Positions 1 to 6,423 of a DNA stretch of 16,381 bases are shown one piece after another. Numbering within the stretch: position 1 is the stretch's first letter; every line of letters begins with the position of its first letter. Position numbers and translations under genes: made by a program. A model generated the notes under the pieces. That model searched no databases. It worked only from the letters and a program-made list of their open reading frames with translations, and was not told the DNA's origin. This stretch comes from Candidatus Bathyarchaeota archaeon. GTDB taxonomy: Archaea > Thermoproteota > Bathyarchaeia > Bathyarchaeales > Bathycorpusculaceae. Where the stretch lies: the NCBI GenBank assembly GCA_018396615.1, contig JAGTQT010000014.1, positions 10,521-26,901 of the forward strand, in the 5' to 3' direction.

Positions 1-1202
1 ATCCTTATTAACTCGTTGATCTTTGCGATACGTGCACCTTCAACTATTCCTGATTTAATTATTGGGCAACGAAAGGCAACCGCTAGATGGGCAATGTGCC
101 AGTCACACGTATCGCCAGAACGATGGGAAATCACTGGAACGTAGCCGGCTTTTCTGGCAACTTCGACAGTTTCCCACGCATCCGTCAGGGTTCCAATCTG
201 ATTGACCTTTATGATAATAGCGTTTGCAGCATGCATTTTTGTGCCGCGACTAAGCCTTTCGCGGTTTGTAGTGAATAGATCATCTCCACAAACTAAGCAG
301 TCTTTAGCCTTCTTTGTTAATTCTGCAAAGCTTTCGAAGTCTTCCTCATAGAACGGGTCTTCAACGTAGACTAAGTGATACTTTCTAATCAAGTCTAGAA
401 CAAACTCTAGTTGCTCTCCAGAGTCACGTTTTTTCCTTTCTCGCTTGTAAACGTAGGCTTCTTCTTTATCGTTCCAAAGGGAAGACGCTGCCACATCGAT
501 ACCTATCCCGCATTCGAAGCCGAACTCGTTGCCAACTTCATCACATGTCTTAGATAAGATATCGAAAGCTTGCGCGTTTCCAACGTGAGCAATCCAAGCG
601 CCTTCATCACTTTTTCCGCCAGCAAACAGCTTATCCTTTTTTTCTAAGATGTCGCCGATTTTTCCATGAACTTGGACGTTGGCTGCAGCGGCTTCTAAAA
701 ATGTTTCAGCCCCGTAGGGAAGAACTAGAAATTCTTGAATATCGGGTGAATCTCCTCGTGTATGAAGCCCACCGCTGATAACGTTTCCTAGCGGGTATGG
801 AAGTTCATTTGCAACGCGCCCCCCAAGATAGTGGAAGAGAAGAAGACTGAAAGAGTTTGAAGCGGCTTCTGCATTGGCTAAGGAAATTGCAAACGCGGTG
901 TTCCCCCCTAAGACCCTGAAATCTCTTGAGCCATCAATTTCATGGAGAGTTCTGTCGATTTCTTCTTGAAAATCAGCATTTAAACCTACAAGTTCTGAGG
1001 ATACAAGCTCTTCGACTTTCTTTAATGCTTGATCTACGCCACCCTGTGGGTAATAGACTACTTCGGTTTCTCCACGGCTCTTTCCAGCGGGAGCAGACGC
1101 TCGTCCAAAACCTGAGGTTGTTATTATGTCAACTTCTATAGTTTCTTCGCCACGACTGTTGAACACTTTTCTTGCAACAATATCCTCAATTATTGCCGAC
1201 AT
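1..1202 (-). CDS. eno: Enolase (phosphopyruvate hydratase), 3' end cut by window
   Basis: Interconverts 2-phosphoglycerate and phosphoenolpyruvate in glycolysis/gluconeogenesis, in the cytosol. The frame is open from an ATG at 1202 to the window edge, giving 400 residues and ending in the family's C-terminal GARIAKINELIR, so only about 15-30 residues are missing. Visible active-site elements by comparison with the family: E157 (in DIQEF), E200 (in SDEG), K332 (in IKVNQIGT) and H360 (in SHRSG); metal ligands D236 (GIGID), E281 (VEDP) and D307/D308 (GDDL). The mobile-loop segment reads SRGEETIEV where most enolases have SRGNPTxEV, and NVISGG replaces the usual NIINGG. These look like lineage divergence, as all catalytic residues remain. 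It is the last visible gene of the ribosomal operon, 16 bp after rpoN, with GTGA about 9 nt before the start. The eno-after-rpoN order is typical of archaea. Confidence 0.96.
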   Translation of the reverse strand, partial: MSAIIEDIVARKVFNSRGEETIEVDIITTSGFGRASAPAGKSRGETEVVYYPQGGVDQALKKVEELVSSELVGLNADFQEEIDRTLHEIDGSRDFRVLGGNTAFAISLANAEAASNSFSLLLFHYLGGRVANELPYPLGNVISGGLHTRGDSPDIQEFLVLPYGAETFLEAAAANVQVHGKIGDILEKKDKLFAGGKSDEGAWIAHVGNAQAFDILSKTCDEVGNEFGFECGIGIDVAASSLWNDKEEAYVYKRERKKRDSGEQLEFVLDLIRKYHLVYVEDPFYEEDFESFAELTKKAKDCLVCGDDLFTTNRERLSRGTKMHAANAIIIKVNQIGTLTDAWETVEVARKAGYVPVISHRSGDTCDWHIAHLAVAFRCPIIKSGIVEGARIAKINELIR

Positions 1203-1218
1203 ATTTTCTTTTCACGTC

Positions 1219-1449
1219 TCAGTAGAAGTTTCTTGCCTCTTTTCTCTTCTCAGCCTCTTCATAAAACCGCAAGACTTCATCGATGATTTCGACATGTGAC
1301 AGTAACATTCGTCTGCAACAGTATCGCTTTATTCCTAAACTATCCAGAACTTCGCCAGCGTTCTCCCCAGCTTTGACTCTTCTAGCAAACTCTTCCCAGC
1401 TGTCGCCAACCACCTTGCCACAAGTGAAACATCTTATAGGTATGATCAT
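1219..1449 (-). CDS. rpoN: DNA-directed RNA polymerase subunit N (Rpb10 homologue)
   Basis: Small zinc-binding subunit of archaeal RNA polymerase that sits in the D-L-N-P assembly platform. It is 76 residues, about the usual length or slightly longer. The diagnostic signature is present: MIIPIRCFTCGK at the N-terminus (C7, C10) and RYCCRRMLL (C44, C45), giving the Cx2C...CC zinc site of Rpb10. The ATG at 1449 has a purine-rich GAGGGA upstream. It lies 12 bp downstream of rps9 and 16 bp upstream of eno, co-directional, so it is part of the ribosomal operon. No rpoK follows it, although many archaea have rpoK between rpoN and eno. Confidence 0.97.
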   Translation of the reverse strand: MIIPIRCFTCGKVVGDSWEEFARRVKAGENAGEVLDSLGIKRYCCRRMLLSHVEIIDEVLRFYEEAEKRKEARNFY

Positions 1450-1461
1450 CTGTGTTCCCTC

Positions 1462-1872
1462 TTACCGGTAGCTCTTCTGATCTCGAGCCCGAGCTCCAGG
1501 TCCGCCGAACTTTTTAGGCTCTTTTCTGCGTGTATCGCCAGCAATCATTGTCCTGTCATATTCAGCAAAGACGGTGCGCAGATGTGCACTCTTTGTCCAC
1601 TTCAGTAGGGCGTTTGCAATAGCCATTCTAGCGGCTTCTGCTTGACCCATGTATCCGCCTCCCCAAGCCTTAACCATAATGTCCACGTTCTTTACCACGT
1701 CATCTCCAGCGTGAATAAGTGGTTCCATGATTTTTTCGCGTGCAATCTCGGGGGCAAAAACCTCTATAGGAGTTCTATTTATCCACACTCTGCCTGCTCC
1801 TTGTCTGACGACGGCTCTTGCTATGGCTGTTTTTCTCTTCCCGCTGACAACAAGAACTTTCTTTGTAGGCAT
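1462..1872 (-). CDS. rps9: 30S ribosomal protein S9 (uS9)
   Basis: Small-subunit head protein whose C-terminal tail reaches the P-site tRNA. It has 136 residues, normal for archaeal S9. Recognisable segments are GKRKTAIARAVVRQGAGRVWIN near the start (positive-charged beta hairpin), AWGGGYMGQAEAARMAIANAL in the middle and the basic C-terminal GARARDQKSYR ending in Arg, which is characteristic of the tail that contacts tRNA. The ATG at 1872 follows the rpl13 stop by 2 bp, so translation is probably coupled. The L13-S9 pair is universal in bacteria and archaea. Confidence 0.97.
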   Translation of the reverse strand: MPTKKVLVVSGKRKTAIARAVVRQGAGRVWINRTPIEVFAPEIAREKIMEPLIHAGDDVVKNVDIMVKAWGGGYMGQAEAARMAIANALLKWTKSAHLRTVFAEYDRTMIAGDTRRKEPKKFGGPGARARDQKSYR

Positions 1873-1874
1873 CT

Positions 1875-2315
1875 TTATCCCTCAGGATTCCAACCAATCT
1901 CTCTTGCCAATTCGCCTACCGTGAAGTAGGGGCACGACAGTTTCCTAGCTTGTGCTTCTTTCAAAGTCTCTGGTTTATGAGTTTTAAGCTCTTCTGGGAT
2001 TCCGATATATGTTTTGAGCCGTTTGTAGGCCATTTTTCCCTTCGGCTGCCTGTATGGAAGCATACCTCTTACTGTTTTTCTGACTATTCTATCGGGTTTT
2101 CTATAGTGAAACGGCCCTCTTTTCGGGGCGCCTACTTCAAGAAACTCTTTGGCTTCTCTTACTTTGCTTCTTCTTTTTCCAGATAAAACTGCTTTTTCAG
2201 CATTGACTATGGCTATTTCTTCACCTTCAAGCAACCGTTTGGCGACAATGCTTGCCATTCTACCCAGAATAAGTCTATCAGCATCTATTACGCTAAAGGT
2301 TTTTGTTGTCTGCAT
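1875..2315 (-). CDS. rpl13: 50S ribosomal protein L13 (uL13)
   Basis: Large-subunit assembly protein. It has 146 residues, typical for archaeal L13. Family features are the N-terminal IDADRLILGRMASIVAKRLL, the central NAEKAVLSGKR, and RKTVRGMLPYRQPKGKMAYKRLKTYIGIP. It starts at the ATG at 2315, preceded by GGTGAG; that Shine-Dalgarno overlaps the TGA stop of rpl18e, a compact arrangement implying coupling. It sits between rpl18e (4-bp gap) and rps9 (2-bp gap). Confidence 0.97.
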   Translation of the reverse strand: MQTTKTFSVIDADRLILGRMASIVAKRLLEGEEIAIVNAEKAVLSGKRRSKVREAKEFLEVGAPKRGPFHYRKPDRIVRKTVRGMLPYRQPKGKMAYKRLKTYIGIPEELKTHKPETLKEAQARKLSCPYFTVGELAREIGWNPEG

Positions 2316-2319
2316 TTTC

Positions 2320-2679
2320 TCACCCTACTATCTTGACTTTTGAGCCTCTCGGATTCTTTTTTACTAGGTCAAAAAATGTGAGGCATTTGCCGTTTACTGC
2401 CTCGATTTTCTGTTGGGCTTGAGCTGAAAAGCTGAAAGCTGCTATCGTGATTGGATGATCAAGTTCGCCGGCGGCGAGAACCTTGCCCGGAACCGCTACA
2501 GTTTCGTTCTTTTCCGTGTATCTATTTAGGCGGCTGAGGTTTACAGTAATCCGTTTCCGTTTGGGCTTAATCAAGCGTTCAGCTATATCTTGCCAAATAT
2601 GCGACCCACTTTCTCTACTATGTTTCTTCAGAAAATGCGCAAGCTCTATAAGCTGTGGATTTGTGATTTTAGTCTTCAT
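2320..2679 (-). CDS. rpl18e: 50S ribosomal protein L18e (eL18)
   Basis: Archaeal/eukaryotic-type large-subunit protein with the L15/L18e fold. It has 119 residues, the usual size. Supporting motifs are an N-terminal NPQLIELAHFLKKHSRES, the basic IKPKRKRITVNLSRLNRYT and the conserved VAVPGKVLAAGELDHPITIAAFSFS. The ATG at 2679 overlaps the last 11 bp of rpoD, and the GGTGA Shine-Dalgarno lies inside the rpoD 3' end, so it is translationally coupled to rpoD. The rpoD-rpl18e-rpl13-rps9-rpoN order is a standard archaeal operon. Confidence 0.96.
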   Translation of the reverse strand: MKTKITNPQLIELAHFLKKHSRESGSHIWQDIAERLIKPKRKRITVNLSRLNRYTEKNETVAVPGKVLAAGELDHPITIAAFSFSAQAQQKIEAVNGKCLTFFDLVKKNPRGSKVKIVG

Positions 2680-3502
2680 CTTTCTTCACCTTAAGCTCGT
2701 TTTCGAACTGTTCTAGTTGTTTGTCGAGGATCTTTACTGCTTCAGCTAACACTCTCTCTGGTGGAAGCGCTCCCGTGGATTCTATGTTGAACACAAAAGT
2801 GCTTTCGTCACCGGAGACCTCTATAGCTTTAGGGCTCTGAGGACAGGCTTTAACGCAGTCCTGACAAAGAATGCAAGCCATAAGGTCTCGGACTTCTATC
2901 CTGTCTTGAGATTTGGCCAACACCTTTCTAGGACATATTTCCACGCACTTGCCGCAGCTATCGCAGCGCTTGCTGTGAATCTCTATTTTCGGCAAGTATT
3001 TGTAGGTGCATTTTGAGATAGGCTGCCATTTTGCGTGGTTTTTTCCTTTTCCAAGTCGGGCGTAGGCTTCTAACCTAAGCCTTTGCTCTTTTGCCAGCTT
3101 GATCAAAGGAATTTTGTCACTTACCGGCACTATTTCCGGGTTTTCAGAGACAAGTTCGCCTGAGTACACAGTTCTTGTCCCTTCCTTTGCTTCTGCATCA
3201 AGAGTGAGTGTGACTCTGCAGAGGTTGCAGCCGAACTCGCTTTTACATTCGCATTCCTCAGGCAAATTATAGCTGTCCAAGTCGGTTTTCAGCGGAATAA
3301 GCCCGAGTCTATGGCTAATCATCTCATCTTGCAGAATGGAACTATTTTCAATTATTACAACTTCGCCTATGGCTAGACACGGCACCTCAGAAATAGCGAT
3401 TCTTCTTAAAGCGTTCACGTATGGAACGTCAGTCTCCCGAATGAGCAAACGCATGTTTCTTTCGTCTTTTTCTAACACCTCAATCTTCACTTGCTTAACC
3501 AC
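2669..3502 (-). CDS. rpoD: DNA-directed RNA polymerase subunit D (Rpb3/alpha homologue) with two ferredoxin-type clusters
   Basis: Assembly platform subunit of archaeal RNA polymerase, dimerising with subunit L. It has 277 residues. The N-terminal alpha/Rpb3 dimerisation region includes VPYVNALRRIAISEVPCLAI (about 26-45). A CxCx5Cx2C element (C84, C86, C92, C95) matches the position of the Rpb3 zinc site. The inserted domain (about 178-225) has two complete ferredoxin motifs, C180/C183/C186/C190 and C210/C213/C216/C220, each Cx2Cx2Cx3CP, so it could bind two [4Fe-4S] clusters. Some archaeal D subunits have lost one or both motifs; here neither is degenerate. The start is GTG at 3502; the only nearby GTG upstream is out of frame. 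It follows rps11 after a 100-bp gap that may contain its own promoter. Confidence 0.97.
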   Translation of the reverse strand: MVKQVKIEVLEKDERNMRLLIRETDVPYVNALRRIAISEVPCLAIGEVVIIENSSILQDEMISHRLGLIPLKTDLDSYNLPEECECKSEFGCNLCRVTLTLDAEAKEGTRTVYSGELVSENPEIVPVSDKIPLIKLAKEQRLRLEAYARLGKGKNHAKWQPISKCTYKYLPKIEIHSKRCDSCGKCVEICPRKVLAKSQDRIEVRDLMACILCQDCVKACPQSPKAIEVSGDESTFVFNIESTGALPPERVLAEAVKILDKQLEQFENELKVKKDED

Positions 3503-3568
3503 TCCACAACTACTATTGATATATCATAGTGCCGTTCAATAAGATACTTGTGAGTTATTTCAATTTTT

Positions 3569-3583
3569 CTATAAAAAGAAAAA
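3569..3583 (-). promoter_or_regulatory. T-rich tract and TATA-like box between rps11 and rpoD
   Basis: The 100 bp between rps11 (chosen stop at 3597) and rpoD are unusual in an otherwise tightly packed operon. On the minus strand they contain TTTTTCTTTTTATAG. The T-run could end transcription after rps11, and TTTTTATAG could be a TATA box giving a leader of about 45 nt for rpoD. A second TATA-like palindrome, GATATATC at 3518-3525, is about 20 nt before the rpoD GTG. No strong hairpin is seen. A role as internal promoter and/or terminator is inference. Confidence 0.4.
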
Positions 3584-3596
3584 CAGGCATTATCCG

Positions 3597-3995
3597 CTAA
3601 ACCCTTCTTCCCCTTCGCCCACCAGGCCGTCTTGTACCATCATGGGGGACAGGAGTTACTTCTTCAATACGTTCGATGCGAAACCCAGCTCTAGCCAACG
3701 CTCTAATTGCTGCTTGCGCCCCTGGACCAGGCGTTCTAGGTCCAGATCCCCCAAGAGCTCTTACTTTGATATGTATGGCTGTTATGCCTTTATCTTTTGC
3801 TGCGTCTGCTGCTGCTGAGGCTGCGCGCATAGCCGCATATGGTGAGGACTCCATTCTGTCTGCTTTTACAAACATGCCTCCTGAGGTTCTTGCGAGGGTT
3901 TCGGCGCCCGAGATGTCGGTTATGTGGATTAATGTGTTATTGTAGGAGCTGAAAATGTGTACGACAGCCCATTTCTCGTTCTTTTTGCTACTCAT
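3597..3995 (-). CDS. rps11: 30S ribosomal protein S11 (uS11)
   Basis: Small-subunit platform protein that binds 16S rRNA near the Shine-Dalgarno/anti-SD helix. Family motifs are WAVVHIFSSYNNTLIHITDI at the N-terminus, RMESSPYAAMRAASAAADAAKDKG, and GGSGPRTPGPGAQAAIRALARAG, ending in the basic HDGTRRPGGRRGRRV. I place the start at the ATG at 3995 (MSSKKNEKW), about 132 residues, because GTGA sits 5 nt upstream. The frame also opens with a GTG at 4004 that overlaps the rps4 stop, which would add three residues. It is co-transcribed with rps4 and rps13. Confidence 0.96.
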   Translation of the reverse strand: MSSKKNEKWAVVHIFSSYNNTLIHITDISGAETLARTSGGMFVKADRMESSPYAAMRAASAAADAAKDKGITAIHIKVRALGGSGPRTPGPGAQAAIRALARAGFRIERIEEVTPVPHDGTRRPGGRRGRRV

Positions 3996-4000
3996 GTTCT

Positions 4001-4558
4001 TCACTTCGATTCTTCAGGTCTCATTTCCGTCGCGGGCGCAGCTACTATGGTTTGACGTAAAGGATGATTCACGTTCGTAAGAGAGCTTTTAGGGGCATAG
4101 GCGATCTGGTTCTCTTTTTCTTTTGTAACGAGATAGCCTGGAATCGTTATTCTCTGCCCGCCTATGGCTATGTGTCCATGAGTTATTAGCTGGCGTGCCT
4201 GATGCATTGTCTTAGCTAGACCTTTGCGAAAAACAATGGTCTGAAGGCGGCGTTCTAAAATGTCTTCAACGGTTAAGTCCAAAACATTGTCCAGCACAGC
4301 GGTCTCGTCGAGGATTCCGAATTTTTTCAAGCGAGAAAGTATTGCATCTTCCATCTTTTTGCGTTCTTCCGGTGCCTTACCTATTAGTGACCGCGCGTTT
4401 CCTCTGAACTTTGAAAGCATGGTTTCGTGCCGCCAGAGCTCATGTTTGTTTCGAAGTGCATATTGACCTATGAGCTTAAGTTCTTCTTGGAGAACGTCAC
4501 TTCGCCATGGAAAACGTGGGGTTTCGAACTTTTTCCTTTGCTTTTTCGGATCGCCCAT
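4001..4558 (-). CDS. rps4: 30S ribosomal protein S4 (uS4)
   Basis: Primary 16S rRNA-binding protein that starts assembly of the small-subunit body. It has 185 residues, typical of archaeal S4, which lacks the bacterial zinc-finger N-terminus. The S4 RNA-binding domain is at about 105-155, with RRLQTIVFRKGLAKTMHQAR followed by QLITHGHIAIGGQRITIPGY. The N-terminal region has the archaeal FETPRFPWRSDVLQEELKLIGQYALRNKHELW pattern (residues about 11-42). The ATG at 4558 comes 2 bp after the rps13 stop. Confidence 0.97.
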   Translation of the reverse strand: MGDPKKQRKKFETPRFPWRSDVLQEELKLIGQYALRNKHELWRHETMLSKFRGNARSLIGKAPEERKKMEDAILSRLKKFGILDETAVLDNVLDLTVEDILERRLQTIVFRKGLAKTMHQARQLITHGHIAIGGQRITIPGYLVTKEKENQIAYAPKSSLTNVNHPLRQTIVAAPATEMRPEESK

Positions 4559-4560
4559 TG

Positions 4561-5040
4561 CTACTTACCTTCTTCTGCACCGGGCTTTTTGATAAGTAGT
4601 TTCTTTTTAACGCCAAGTGCTTTTCCAGAGCGCCCTGTTGTTTTTGTTCTTTGCCCGCGGACTTTGAGCCCGTAGGCGTGGCGGTATCCTCGCCATGATT
4701 TCATGACTTTCATTTGTTCGATGTCCGTTTTGTTTCTTAACACCAACTCGGCGCTTATAAGGTGCAAATCTTTGCCTGATTCTAAATCCTTTCTTCTGTT
4801 TAGAAGCCAGCTAGGTAGCCCAAATTTTGCTGGCTCTTTAACTATTTCTTCAATTTTTTCAATTTCAGGTTCTGTTAAAAAGCCTGCCCTCTTTTCAGGG
4901 TTTATTTCTGCCTTCTTCAGAATGGCGTTTGCTAGGCTAAAGTTTACACCCTTTATTTTTGTTAGTGCGTAGGATGCTTTCAGAGTGCCATCTACGTCAG
5001 CGTCTACTATTCTGAGTATGTGGCGGTATTCCTGCGGCAT
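4561..5040 (-). CDS. rps13: 30S ribosomal protein S13 (uS13)
   Basis: Small-subunit head protein at the subunit interface. It has 159 residues, the archaeal/eukaryotic length (S18 in eukaryotes). Motifs are the N-terminal HILRIVDADVDGTLKASYAL, the helix-hairpin-helix region IKGVNFSLANAILKKA, and the basic C-terminal SWRGYRHAYGLKVRGQRTKT. It starts at the ATG at 5040 with AAGGT about 5 nt upstream. It is the first gene of this operon and lies about 50 nt downstream of a good TATA box. Confidence 0.97.
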   Translation of the reverse strand: MPQEYRHILRIVDADVDGTLKASYALTKIKGVNFSLANAILKKAEINPEKRAGFLTEPEIEKIEEIVKEPAKFGLPSWLLNRRKDLESGKDLHLISAELVLRNKTDIEQMKVMKSWRGYRHAYGLKVRGQRTKTTGRSGKALGVKKKLLIKKPGAEEGK

Positions 5041-5087
5041 CTATTACCTTCCGATTATTGCTGAGCTAACAACGAAATAAGTTGGAC

Positions 5088-5097
5088 TTTATTTAAA
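5088..5097 (-). promoter_or_regulatory. TATA box of the rps13 operon
   Basis: On the minus strand the sequence AAGGTTTAAATAAAG contains the archaeal TATA consensus TTTAAATA with a purine-rich BRE-like lead. It lies about 48-57 bp before the rps13 ATG, so transcription would begin near 5065 and leave a leader of about 25 nt with an AAGGT ribosome-binding site. It is the only clear promoter upstream of the block. Confidence 0.7.
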
Positions 5098-5124
5098 CCT
5101 TACTGGTTTAAAAGTCCATGCGCA

Positions 5125-5146
5125 TTGCAGATAAGGGTGTCTGCAA
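5125..5146. repeat. 7-bp perfect inverted repeat upstream of rps13 promoter
   Basis: TTGCAGA and TCTGCAA form a perfect 7-bp inverted repeat around an 8-nt spacer. It lies about 30 bp upstream of the rps13 TATA box and about 50 bp downstream of the first rubrerythrin stop codon. It could be a protein-binding operator or a hairpin helping to end the rubrerythrin transcript. No long T-run follows on the minus strand, so a simple terminator is not convincing. Confidence 0.4.
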
Positions 5147-5193
5147 ATTGTCTCATATGATTGTGGTTTCAACTTACTCATGTTTGCATTTGA

Positions 5194-5691
5194 TTATTCG
5201 ACTTTTTGAAACCTGTCTTTTGAGGTACCGCATACTGGACATGTTTCGGGCGGCTTGCCGTCGGCAACATAGCCGCATACTGAGCAGACGTAATACTCGG
5301 TTGAGCGCTGGGCTATTAGGTGGTTAAGTGCGTGTTTGTAAAGGTTGGCGTGAAAAGATTCAACGTCTCGAGCCTGTGAAAAAATAGTAGCGGCGGTTTC
5401 TTCGCCGTCTTCTTCAGCCTCTTTGATCATTTTTGGGTAATGAACTTTATTAACTGTGGTTTCTGATTGAAAGGCGTGCTCAAGGTTGGTCTGAGTGTCT
5501 GCTACTGCTTCTAGGAGAGTAAAGTGTCTCCGTGAGTGTATGCCCTCTGCTGCTGCGACTGCTCGGAAAAGGTGGGCTATCTGAGGTAGGCCTTCTTCTT
5601 CAGCTTTTTTTGCGTATAGTAGAAGTCTTTGATGCGCCTTTGCTTCCTCGACAAATGCTGTGTGCACGTTTCCGGCGGTTCGTTTCTTCAA
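5194..5691 (-). CDS. Rubrerythrin-family protein with C-terminal rubredoxin-like domain
   Basis: Non-haem di-iron peroxidase that reduces hydrogen peroxide in anaerobes using electrons from its rubredoxin-like centre. It has 165 residues. The four-helix ferritin-like domain spans about 8-125, with likely iron ligands in FVEEAKAHQ (E15/E16), AAAEGIHS (E49, H52), the acidic helix EAEEDGEE and DVESFH (E111, H114). The rubredoxin-like zinc-ribbon domain at 134-165 has C136xxC139 and C151xxC154. The start is TTG at 5691 with AGGAG 8 nt upstream; no ATG or GTG gives a better start. It is 70 bp downstream of a second rubrerythrin on the same strand and probably co-transcribed. The EEAKAHQ signature makes it a distinct subtype from its neighbour rather than a recent duplicate. 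Confidence 0.93.
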   Translation of the reverse strand: MKKRTAGNVHTAFVEEAKAHQRLLLYAKKAEEEGLPQIAHLFRAVAAAEGIHSRRHFTLLEAVADTQTNLEHAFQSETTVNKVHYPKMIKEAEEDGEETAATIFSQARDVESFHANLYKHALNHLIAQRSTEYYVCSVCGYVADGKPPETCPVCGTSKDRFQKVE

Positions 5692-5761
5692 ATTAGGCTC
5701 TCCTCTCTGGATTGGTAATGTGGATCAGAGAAAAAGCTCCTTTCTGTTGTGCCTAGTGCCT

Positions 5762-6334
5762 TTAGTAGTTTTCACACCAGACTTCAAAATAGCTTTGTGG
5801 ATGACTGCATACAGGACACTTTTCTGGTGCTTCAACGCCTTCATGCACGTAGCCGCAGTTTCTACATTTCCATTTGATGGTTGAATCTTTTTTGAAGACT
5901 TTACCAAGCTCGATATTCGCAAGTAGCTTTAGGTAGCGGCGCTCGTGGTAGCTTTCGACTTTGGCTACTCCTCGGAAAGTTCTTGCAATATCCTTGAAAC
6001 CTTCTTTGTCGGCTACTTCGGCGAAGCTTGGGTAAAGTGTTCCCCACTCCATTTTTTCGCCTTCTGCCGCGGCTTTCAGGTTTTGGCTGGTGGTGCCTAT
6101 TACGCCTGCTGGATAGGCAGCGGCAATCTCTACCAGTCCACCTTTGAGATGCTTAAAGAAGAGTTCAGCATGCTCTTTCTCGTTATCAGCAGTCTCCTGG
6201 AATATTGCTGCAATCTGCTCATAGCCTTCTTTTTTGGCGGCGCTGGCGAAAAAAGTGTATCTTGTCCGTGCCTGAGATTCGCCTGCGAACGCGGCAAGCA
6301 GGTTTTTCTCGGTTTTGCTTCCTTTTAAGTCCAA
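5762..6334 (-). CDS. rbr: Rubrerythrin (classical type)
   Basis: Peroxide-scavenging di-iron protein of the cytosol. It has 190 residues, the standard rubrerythrin length. The ferritin-like domain (about 5-145) has the classical LLAAFAGESQARTRYTFFA (E19 as ligand), TADNEKEHAE (E52, H55), EVADKEGF, and VAKVESYHERRY (E127, H130). The C-terminal rubredoxin-like domain has C157xxC160 and C173xxC176. The start is TTG at 6334, 8 nt after GGAG; MDLKGSKTEKNLL is the expected N-terminus, supporting this choice. It has its own TATA box at about 6379-6386 and is the upstream gene of the rubrerythrin pair. Confidence 0.96.
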   Translation of the reverse strand: MDLKGSKTEKNLLAAFAGESQARTRYTFFASAAKKEGYEQIAAIFQETADNEKEHAELFFKHLKGGLVEIAAAYPAGVIGTTSQNLKAAAEGEKMEWGTLYPSFAEVADKEGFKDIARTFRGVAKVESYHERRYLKLLANIELGKVFKKDSTIKWKCRNCGYVHEGVEAPEKCPVCSHPQSYFEVWCENY

Positions 6335-6378
6335 AGTATCAACTCCAGTTTAGTTTATCCAGATTATGACGTAAGGAA

Positions 6379-6386
6379 TATTTAAG
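6379..6386 (-). promoter_or_regulatory. TATA box of the rubrerythrin pair
   Basis: CTTAAATA on the minus strand (in ATGCTTAAATATTCC) is a strong archaeal TATA box. It ends 45 bp before the rubrerythrin TTG start, predicting a leader of about 20 nt that includes GGAG. Confidence 0.65.
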
Positions 6387-6423
6387 CATTTTCAAAAAGA
6401 AAAAGATGTAATCGAAAAATCCA

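Noticed and set aside
5088..5181. 30-codon frame on the minus strand between the first rubrerythrin and rps13 (ATG at 5181)
   Set aside because: It runs through the rps13 TATA box, has no ribosome-binding site and reads like chance composition.
5945..6328. 127-codon plus-strand frame opposite the classical rubrerythrin
   Set aside because: Fully antisense to a gene with clear di-iron and rubredoxin motifs; no independent support.
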